A program made the position numbers and the translations under genes. DNA of 64,000 bases, from NCBI RefSeq assembly GCF_018388425.1, contig NZ_CP074406.1, positions 1,302,001 to 1,366,000 of the forward strand. The letters are read 5' to 3'. Under the pieces are notes generated by a model. It was given only the letters and a program-made list of their open reading frames with translations. It was not told where the DNA came from and ran no database searches. The number at the start of each line of letters is the position of its first letter. Positions within the stretch are counted from its first letter, which is position 1. Shown here in pieces: positions 58,878 through 64,000 of this stretch. The DNA is from Nocardioides faecalis (GTDB lineage Bacteria > Actinomycetota > Actinomycetes > Propionibacteriales > Nocardioidaceae).

Positions 58878-59705
58878 TCAGGCGCCGGCGAGCCCCACCA
58901 GCAGCACGAGCAGCGCCACCTCGATCGCGGCGCCGAACACGTCGCCGGTCACGCCGCCGAAGCGGCGGACGGTGTGCGCGGTCAACGCCGCCACGACCAG
59001 GGCGGCGACCAGGACGGTGAGCGGACCTCGGACCGGGTCGACGAGCGCGGCCAGGGCGGCCAGGAGCAGCCAGCCGAGGACCGCGACCACGACGGGCACC
59101 CGTTGGGTGAAGGTGACACCGAGACCGTCACGGCGCGCCGGCGGCACCAGCGCGCAGCCGACGATCCACAGCGCGGCGCGCGAGGCGCACACCAGCGCCC
59201 CGACCAGGAGCGCCGCGCGCAGTCCGTTGCCGCGGCTCGCCAGGTTCACCAGGCTCGCCAGCGCCGCCGCCTGCGCGCCCAGCACCAGCACGAGTGCGGC
59301 CACCCCGGCGGGTCCGGCGGTGCCGGACTTCATCACCGCCAACGCCCGCTCGGCGTCGTAGGACGACGTCAGCCCGTCGGCGACGTCGGAGAGGCCGTCC
59401 AGGTGCAGCGCCCGGCTGCCCACCGCCAACCCGGCGAGCGCGGCGAACGCCACCGCCAACGGCGGCAGCTGCAGCTGCCCGCCCGCCCAGACCACCGCCG
59501 CGGCGAGCACGCCCAGCGGAAGCACGGCCACCGGTGCCAGCAGCAGCGCCGCCGTGGCGGTGCGCGGGGTCACCCTCACCACGGGCGGCACCCGCAGCGA
59601 GGTGAACATGCCGACCGCGAGCAAGAGGCCCCGGACCGGCAGGCTGCGGCTCAGCAGGTTGCCGCCCGGCAGCGGATCGGCGTCACCGCCCCCGGGGCGG
59701 CTCAC
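58878..59705 (-). CDS. cobS: Adenosylcobinamide-GDP ribazoletransferase
   Basis: A 275-residue membrane enzyme with six or more hydrophobic helices. It joins alpha-ribazole to adenosylcobinamide-GDP to give cobalamin. The conserved HLDGLSDVADGLTSSYD near 85-105 binds metal and the pyrophosphate, and the MKSGTAGPAGV loop follows. Its GTG start overlaps the cobT stop, so it is translated with cobT. No cobalamin riboswitch was found near either gene. Confidence 0.93.
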   Translation of the reverse strand: MSRPGGGDADPLPGGNLLSRSLPVRGLLLAVGMFTSLRVPPVVRVTPRTATAALLLAPVAVLPLGVLAAAVVWAGGQLQLPPLAVAFAALAGLAVGSRALHLDGLSDVADGLTSSYDAERALAVMKSGTAGPAGVAALVLVLGAQAAALASLVNLASRGNGLRAALLVGALVCASRAALWIVGCALVPPARRDGLGVTFTQRVPVVVAVLGWLLLAALAALVDPVRGPLTVLVAALVVAALTAHTVRRFGGVTGDVFGAAIEVALLVLLVGLAGA

Positions 59706-60748
59706 GCCTCGGCGGGCGGCAGCAGGTCGGCGAGGAGCGCCACGTCGCGCAGCAGGGCGACCGCGGAGCGCAGGACGGGGACCGCGGCCACCGCGCCGGA
59801 GCCCTCACCCAGCCGCAGGCCGAGGTCGAGGACCGGCTCCAGACCGAGCTTCTCCAGCGCCAGGGACTGCGCCGGCTCGGTGGAGCGGTGACCGGCGGCG
59901 AACCAGGCGCGGGCGCCGGGGGCGATCCGCTCGGCGCTCAGCGCGCACGCCACCGACATCAGCCCGTCGAGCAGCACCGGGACCCCGGACTCGACGGCCT
60001 CCAGCAGGAAGCCCACGGTGGCGGCGAGGTCCGCGCTCGCGACGGCGGTCAGCGTCTCCACCGGGTCGGCCAGCCGGTCCCCGGCGCGGTTCAGCGCCTG
60101 CTGCACCACGGAGAGCTTGTGCGCCAGCGCGGCGTCGTCGACGCCGGTGCCGCGGCCGGTCACCTCGGTGGCCGGCAGGCCCAGCGCCGCGGCGACCATG
60201 GCCGAGGCCGGCGTGGTGTTGCCGATGCCCATGTCGCCGGAGATCAGCAGCTGCGCCCCGGCGGCGATCTCCTCGCGGGCCACGGTGCGGCCGACCTCGA
60301 GCGCCGCGGCGGTCTGCTCCGGGGTGAGGGCGTCCTCGAGGTGGATCGCCCCGCTGCCGCGGCGGACCTTGTGCGCACCGACGTCGGTGGGCACACCCTC
60401 GAGGTCGTCGTCGACCGCGATGTCGAGGACCCGGACCGCCACGTCGTGGGCGGCGGCCAGCGCGCTCACGCCCGCCTTGCCGGCGACGAAGCTGCGCACC
60501 ATCGCGCCGGTGATCGCCGGGGGATAGGCGGAGACACCGTGCTGCGCGACCCCGTGGTCGCCGGCGAAGATCACCAGCCGTACGTCGTCCAGCGGCCGCG
60601 GCGGGCAGGTGCCCTGGACCGCGGAGACCCACACGCCCAGCTCGCCCAGGCGGCCCAGCGCGCCGGCGGGCGTGGCGAGACCGGCCAACCGTTCCGCGGC
60701 GGCGGTCTGCACGGCGGGATCGGGCTGGGGGACCACGGGCTCGCTCAT
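59702..60748 (-). CDS. cobT: Nicotinate-nucleotide:dimethylbenzimidazole phosphoribosyltransferase
   Basis: A 348-residue enzyme that makes alpha-ribazole phosphate, the lower ligand of cobalamin. Motifs are LVIFAGDHGVAQHGVSAYP, LLISGDMGIGNTTPASAMVAAALGL, TGRGTGVDD, FAAGHRSTEPAQ and LGLRLGEGSGA with the catalytic Glu near the end. It is divergent from the 2'-5' ligase-like gene with 24 bp between. Confidence 0.94.
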   Translation of the reverse strand: MSEPVVPQPDPAVQTAAAERLAGLATPAGALGRLGELGVWVSAVQGTCPPRPLDDVRLVIFAGDHGVAQHGVSAYPPAITGAMVRSFVAGKAGVSALAAAHDVAVRVLDIAVDDDLEGVPTDVGAHKVRRGSGAIHLEDALTPEQTAAALEVGRTVAREEIAAGAQLLISGDMGIGNTTPASAMVAAALGLPATEVTGRGTGVDDAALAHKLSVVQQALNRAGDRLADPVETLTAVASADLAATVGFLLEAVESGVPVLLDGLMSVACALSAERIAPGARAWFAAGHRSTEPAQSLALEKLGLEPVLDLGLRLGEGSGAVAAVPVLRSAVALLRDVALLADLLPPAEA

Positions 60749-60756
60749 GAGTCCAG

Positions 60757-60766
60757 AACCTATCCT
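60757..60766. promoter_or_regulatory. Overlapping divergent -10 boxes (cobT / 2'-5' RNA ligase-like gene)
   Basis: TAGGTT on the minus strand (60757-60762) is 8 nt from the cobT ATG. TATCCT on the plus strand (60761-60766) is 6 nt from the GTG at 60773. They share 2 bp, the same arrangement as at 56767-56776. Confidence 0.5.
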
Positions 60767-60772
60767 CCCCGG

Positions 60773-61306
60773 GTGGGTCACTCCGTCCTCGTGGTGCCGG
60801 TCCCGGCGCTCGAACCGTATGTCCGGTCCCGGTGGCAGCACTACGAGCCGGACTGGGTCTCCACCGACCCCGCGTTCACCCACGCCCACATCACCGCCCT
60901 GGGGCCCTTCCACCCCGACCCGGACGCGGCGATGCTCGCCGACCTCGCCCGGGTCGCCGCCGCCACGCCGGCGTTCACCGCGACGCTGGCCGAGGTCGAC
61001 GTGTTCCCCGACGGGCTCATCCACCTGCGCCCCGACCCGCTGGAGCCGTTCATGGCGCTCACCGCCCGGCTGCACGCGCAGTTCCCGCAGTTCCCGCCCT
61101 ACGGCGGCGCGTTCGGCGACGTCGTACCGCACCTGACGCTGGACAGCGCGACGACCGGTGTCACGGTGGCCCAGGTACGCAGCGACCTCGCCGACCTGGT
61201 CCCGGTCGCCGTCCGTGCGGATCGGCTCGAGCTGCACTGGTACGGCGAGGGGGAGTGCCGGGTGCTGGCCGGCTGGCCGCTCGCGCGGCTCAGTGCACCA
61301 GCTTGA
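60773..61306 (+). CDS. 2'-5' RNA ligase family (2H phosphoesterase) protein
   Basis: A 177-residue protein of the 2H superfamily. The paired HxT motifs are FTHAHITALGPF near 35-46 and VPHLTLDSA near 120-128. These bind and act on 2',3'-cyclic or 2'-5' phosphodiester ends. The physiological substrate is not known. The start is GTG, probably leaderless. Its last 17 bp overlap the convergent sugE gene. Confidence 0.85.
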   Translation: MGHSVLVVPVPALEPYVRSRWQHYEPDWVSTDPAFTHAHITALGPFHPDPDAAMLADLARVAAATPAFTATLAEVDVFPDGLIHLRPDPLEPFMALTARLHAQFPQFPPYGGAFGDVVPHLTLDSATTGVTVAQVRSDLADLVPVAVRADRLELHWYGEGECRVLAGWPLARLSAPA

Positions 61307-61604
61307 GGCCGATCACGCAGCCGACCAGCCCGCAGATCAGCAGCAGCCGTACGACGCTGACCGGCTCGTCGCCGACCGCCATGGAGTAGACGACGGTGAG
61401 CGCGGCCCCGATGCCCACCCACACCGCGTACGCGGTGCCCACGGGCAGGGTGCGCAGGGCGTAGCCGAGGCCGACCATGCTGGCGACGACGGCGACCAGG
61501 AACACCACCGAGGGCAGCAGCCGGCTGAACCCCTCGGTCTTCGACAAGGCGACCGCCCACACCGCCTCGAGACCGCCGGAGACGACGAGCACCAACCAGG
61601 CCAT
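61290..61604 (-). CDS. sugE: SugE/Gdx-type small multidrug-resistance transporter (guanidinium exporter)
   Basis: A 104-residue four-helix transporter that works as a dual-topology dimer. The proton- and substrate-binding Glu13 is in SGGLEAVWAVAL, and LPVGTAYAVWVGIGA follows in helix three. The closeness to E. coli SugE (Gdx), including the EGFSRLLPS loop, marks it as the guanidinium-exporting branch and not a drug pump. The riboswitch just upstream supports this. The ATG at 61604 has GAGGGG upstream. Confidence 0.93.
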   Translation of the reverse strand: MAWLVLVVSGGLEAVWAVALSKTEGFSRLLPSVVFLVAVVASMVGLGYALRTLPVGTAYAVWVGIGAALTVVYSMAVGDEPVSVVRLLLICGLVGCVIGLKLVH

Positions 61605-61618
61605 GACCACCCCTCACG

Positions 61619-61657
61619 GCCGTCTTGTCGCGCGCCGGGTACGGCTCCCTCGTCCGG
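61619..61657 (-). promoter_or_regulatory. Guanidine-III (ykkC-III) riboswitch
   Basis: On the minus strand the leader reads CCGGACGAGGGAGCCG, then UACCCGG, then GACAAGACGGC. This fits the guanidine-III consensus: CCGG/CCGG for P1, GCCGU/ACGGC for P2 and the ACGAGG and ACAAGAC conserved joints of the pseudoknot. It ends 14 nt before the sugE ATG, next to the ribosome-binding site, so guanidine should open translation. A TACTAT box at 61683-61688 could be its -10. Confidence 0.9.
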
Positions 61658-61890
61658 CGGTCTGAGATCCGACCGTGCGTGAATAGTAGACGTGAGCAGG
61701 ATCGGTGGTAGTGTTCATCTTGTTGAAGGGTCTTCCCGTGAGGGAAGCTCCTGGGCCCCAAACGGGCTCAGTTCATCGTTTGGTTACTTGGTCTTCCGGT
61801 TCAGCTGGGCATCAGGCACGAACTAGATGTGTTCAGCAACACAACACGACACCTGCACGATGCGGTGTCGGGAACACCAAGGAGAAAATC

Positions 61891-62094
61891 ATGGCTCAGG
61901 GCACCGTTAAGTGGTTCAACAGCGAGAAGGGCTTCGGCTTCATCGCCCCGGCCGACGGCACCCCGGACGTCTTCGTCCACTTCTCTGCCATCCAGGGCAA
62001 CGGCTACAAGTCGCTGGACGAGAACCAGCAGGTCGAGTTCGACGTCACGCAGGGCCCCAAGGGCCCGCAGGCGGAGAACGTCACCGCTCTCTGA
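61891..62094 (+). CDS. cspA: Cold-shock protein (CspA family)
   Basis: A 67-residue single-stranded nucleic-acid chaperone with the RNP1 motif KGFGFIAP and RNP2 motif [14 protein letters not shown] lies 7 nt before the ATG. The leader is long (about 200 nt back to the riboswitch region), as for other csp genes in which the leader controls translation in the cold. I could not fix its promoter. Confidence 0.97.
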   Translation: MAQGTVKWFNSEKGFGFIAPADGTPDVFVHFSAIQGNGYKSLDENQQVEFDVTQGPKGPQAENVTAL

Positions 62095-62128
62095 TTCATC
62101 AGAGCTTGCTGACCTGAAGGTCGGCGCA

Positions 62129-62168
62129 CGATCCCCGATGCCTCTGGCATCGGGGATCGTTGTTTTTC
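62129..62168 (+). terminator. cspA terminator
   Basis: A perfect 14-bp stem (62129-62142 with 62146-62159) with a 3-nt loop is followed by TTGTTTTT. About 200 bp then follow to rnpB with no gene; imperfect repeats of GTTCACGCCAGG are visible near 62168-62225. Confidence 0.93.
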
Positions 62169-62358
62169 ACCCCTGGTTCGTTCACGCCAGGGCGTTCACG
62201 TCGGGTTGGTTCGTGCCAGGTCACGCCGGGAGAGCAGGTCGTGCGGCGGTGCGGTACGCCGTCGCATGGCTCGCCGTGGCACTCGGAAGGCCGACGGTGA
62301 CCGGGAACTGCCTGTCGTCCATGCCCTCATCAACTACCCCTGCGGGACCGATGTTCCC

Positions 62359-62364
62359 TAGGGT
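62359..62364 (+). promoter_or_regulatory. -10 box of rnpB
   Basis: TAGGGT lies 7 nt before the predicted first base of RNase P RNA at 62372. No good -35 was seen. Confidence 0.5.
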
Positions 62365-62371
62365 GTGCCGT

Positions 62372-62749
62372 GGACGGGCTGGCCGGGCGACCGCGTGACC
62401 TCCGCCGCGAGGCGACAGGTCCCGAGGAAAGTCCGGGCTCCACAGAGCAGGGTGGTGGGTAACACCCACCCGGGGTGACCCGCGGGAAAGTGCCACAGAG
62501 AACAGACCGCCGCCGCTCCTCGGAGCGGAGGCAAGGGTGAAACGGTGGGGCAAGAGCCCACCAGTGTGCCGGGTGACCGGCGCAGCTAGGCAAACCCCAC
62601 CCGGAGCAAGACCAGACAGCGCACGATCGGCTCCGGCCGGGAGGGCTGCTCGCCCGAGTGCGCGGGTAGGTCGCTGGAGGCTGTCGGCAACGGCAGTCCT
62701 AGATGGATGGTCGCCAACTACAGAACCCGGCTTACAGGCCAGCCCGTCC
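62372..62749 (+). ncRNA. rnpB: RNase P RNA (type A)
   Basis: A 378-nt catalytic RNA that trims the 5' ends of tRNA precursors. The 5' strand GGACGGGCTGGCC pairs with the 3' strand GGCCAGCCCGTCC to close the molecule. The universal core GAGGAAAGTCCGGGCTCC lies at 62411-62428, and ACAGAACCCGGCTTAC is near the 3' end. Confidence 0.95.
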
Positions 62750-62762
62750 CCTTCACCATCCT

Positions 62763-62778
62763 TCGAACATGTGTTCTA
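62763..62778. promoter_or_regulatory. LexA-type SOS box overlapping a small-gene promoter
   Basis: TCGAAC-ATGT-GTTCTA matches the CGAAC-N4-GTTCG operator with one change in the last position of each half considered. It overlaps TAAATT (62777-62782), a -10 box placed 6 nt before the ATG at 62789. LexA bound here would block the start of transcription. Confidence 0.68.
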
Positions 62779-62788
62779 AATTGGACCC

Positions 62789-63007
62789 ATGGTCGGTCAG
62801 CGAGGTGTGGCGCATGTGTGGGTGCGTCAGCGGCACGGCCCGGAGCGCTGGCCCGGCCTGGTGATCACCTGGGACAAGGCCGCCGACGGGACGTGGTCGG
62901 CGCTGGTGACCTACCGCCGCGGGCACGAGTTCGTCACCGAGTGGGTGGAGCGGGAACGGCTGACCCCGGTGCCGTGGCGCCCGCACACCGGCACCGCCTA
63001 CGGCTGA
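62789..63007 (+). CDS. Small protein under a LexA-type box
   Basis: A 72-residue soluble basic protein rich in Trp, Arg and Val, with a predicted beta-rich core (LVITWDKAADGTWSALVTYRRGHEFVTEWVERERL). No known domain, signal peptide or membrane segment. Its size, charge and likely SOS control recall small DNA-damage-response proteins, but no function is claimed. The transcript is probably leaderless. Codon use is like neighbouring core genes, which supports it being real. Confidence 0.7.
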   Translation: MVGQRGVAHVWVRQRHGPERWPGLVITWDKAADGTWSALVTYRRGHEFVTEWVERERLTPVPWRPHTGTAYG

Positions 63008-63165
63008 GCAGTACGACGCCTCGGCTGGCGCCGACCGACACTCGATGACCAGGCTCGCTGACCGGCCCCCGGTGACCATCCGGTCGGACCACCCCGGTGG
63101 GGTCGATCGGTTCGACTCTCGCTGAACCGGCCCGCGCCACCACCGGCGCCGCCTAGCGTCGCGGC

Positions 63166-63906
63166 GTGTTGCGACGTACTTCTCTCCTGCTGCTTGCCCT
63201 CGCCCTGTCCCTGACCGGTGCCGCCCTGGTCGCGCCGACCGCGCAGGCGGGGGCGCCGTCGGTGGCCCGAGCCGGGATCAACTGCACCGACTTCAGCACC
63301 CAGGCCGCGGCGCAGGCGTACTTCCTCGCCCACGGCGGGCCGTCGTACGACCCCGAGGGCCTCGACCGCGAGGGTGACGGCATCGCGTGCGAGTCCAACC
63401 CGTGCCCGTGCAGCACCAGCACGACGCCGGGCGGCAGCAAGCCGAAGAGCGACAAGCCCAAGGCCACGCCCAAGCCGAAGCCGAAGGCGAAGAAGACCTA
63501 CCGCGACCGGGTGCGCGTGACCCGCGTCGTCGACGGCGACACCATCGAGGTCCGGCTCAGCGGTGGCGCGGTGCGCAAGGTGCGCCTGCTCGGCATCGAC
63601 ACCCCCGAGGTGCACGGCACCGTCGAGTGCGGCGGCCGGTCGGCCTCGAGCGCCACCAAGCGGCTGCTGCCGCGCGGCACCACCGTCACCCTGACCTCCG
63701 ACCCCACCCAGCAGCTCAAGGACCGCTACGGCCGGCTGCTGCGCTACGTGCAGAAGGGCGGCACGGACGTGGGCCGGCTGCTGGTCAAGCGCGGCTGGGC
63801 CGAGGTCTACGTCTACGGCGGCAAGCCGTTCCAGCGGGCCCGCGACTACCGCGGCGTGCAGCGGTGGTCCAAGGTGCGCAGCAAGGGCATCTGGGGCGTG
63901 TGCTGA
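63166..63906 (+). CDS. Secreted thermonuclease-like protein with excalibur domain
   Basis: A 246-residue exported nuclease. It has a signal peptide (hydrophobic at about 5-22, cleavage after AQA near 27), then an excalibur calcium-binding domain with DREGDGIACE near 65-75. A Lys/Pro linker leads to an SNase domain (about 108-246): RVVDGDTIEVRLSGG, RLLGIDTPEVHG, LKDRYGRLLRYV and KRGWAEVYVYG. It probably degrades DNA or RNA outside the cell. The start is GTG, with a TAGCGT box 6 nt upstream. Confidence 0.88.
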   Translation: MLRRTSLLLLALALSLTGAALVAPTAQAGAPSVARAGINCTDFSTQAAAQAYFLAHGGPSYDPEGLDREGDGIACESNPCPCSTSTTPGGSKPKSDKPKATPKPKPKAKKTYRDRVRVTRVVDGDTIEVRLSGGAVRKVRLLGIDTPEVHGTVECGGRSASSATKRLLPRGTTVTLTSDPTQQLKDRYGRLLRYVQKGGTDVGRLLVKRGWAEVYVYGGKPFQRARDYRGVQRWSKVRSKGIWGVC

Positions 63907-63958
63907 CCCCGGGGCGAAAGCCTCGGAAGGCGCGGGGGAGCGCACTACCCTCGGCTCC

Positions 63959-64000
63959 ATGAGCCGCGTGTTCGCGATGAGCGTCGCCAGTGTCTACCCG
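63959..64000 (+). CDS. DUF2200 family protein, N-terminal fragment (partial)
   Basis: The window ends 14 codons into this gene. MSRVFAMSVASVYP matches the start of the DUF2200 family (small conserved proteins of unknown function that begin with MSFASVYP-like text). A TACCCT box lies 7 nt before the ATG, as at other leaderless starts here. The rest lies beyond the window. Confidence 0.6.
   Translation, partial: MSRVFAMSVASVYP

Noticed and set aside
58230..60772. Cobalamin riboswitch controlling the cob genes
   Set aside because: The intergenic gaps are 61 bp or less near cobU and cobS and 24 bp before cobT, too short for one, and no B12-box text is present.

Overview
The window is about 71% GC and reads as actinobacterial chromosome, most likely from the Nocardioides group (Nocardioidaceae). 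This is inferred from the 16S text, the many GTG starts, and runs of actinobacterial families: DUF3145, DUF3052, a PucR-type fatty-acid regulator, a RNase HI/phosphatase fusion and PE-Pol LigD. Almost all of it is ordinary core genome, densely packed on both strands. Many starts look leaderless, with a TANNNT box 6-8 nt before the start codon.

Layout. 1-9 kb: end of glyS, a lipoprotein, dusB, a secreted SH3/peptidase-like protein, dgt, a secreted surface protein, an L,D-transpeptidase, dnaG and tRNA-Asn. 9-20 kb: LigD without a ligase domain, a Gln-repeat membrane protein divergent from a two-component system, small membrane proteins, tRNA-Met(CAT), a PIG-L deacetylase, a solitary adenine methylase, a Ser/Thr kinase with a duplicated ectodomain, and tyrS. 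20-26 kb: a complete rrn operon (16S-23S-5S, no spacer tRNA). 26-43 kb: TPR and hydrolase genes, then the type II fatty-acid operon fasR-fabD-fabH-acpP-fabF-accD on the minus strand, then aceE, DUF3052, an acyl-CoA ligase and ahpE. In this FabD a degenerate biotinyl/lipoyl-like domain is fused to the C terminus.

43.0-49.5 kb is the accessory region, a decayed genomic island in the 3' end of tRNA-Val(TAC). A 41-bp imperfect copy of the tRNA end (37/41) marks the far side. The island has an integrase gene with an internal deletion and a LexA-type operator in front. It also holds a frameshifted DUF3263 gene, an IS481-type fragment, remnants of a membrane protein and a zinc metalloprotease, and a lipoprotein gene split by a 1446-bp ISL3 element with a perfect 8-bp target duplication.

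49.5-64 kb returns to core genes: a long-chain acyl-CoA ligase, the Nif3 / zinc-ribbon / RNase HI-phosphatase operon, yaaA divergent from an RNB ribonuclease, cobU and cobST, and a SugE/Gdx exporter behind a guanidine-III riboswitch. After these come a cold-shock gene, rnpB, a small gene with a LexA box over its promoter, a secreted thermonuclease-like protein and the start of a DUF2200 gene.

No wholly new multi-gene system is evident. The observations most worth following are the FabD fusion, the two LexA-type boxes, two 24-bp divergent intergenic regions with overlapping -10 boxes, a promoter that feeds straight into a terminator hairpin before tRNA-Val, and the guanidine-III/SugE unit.
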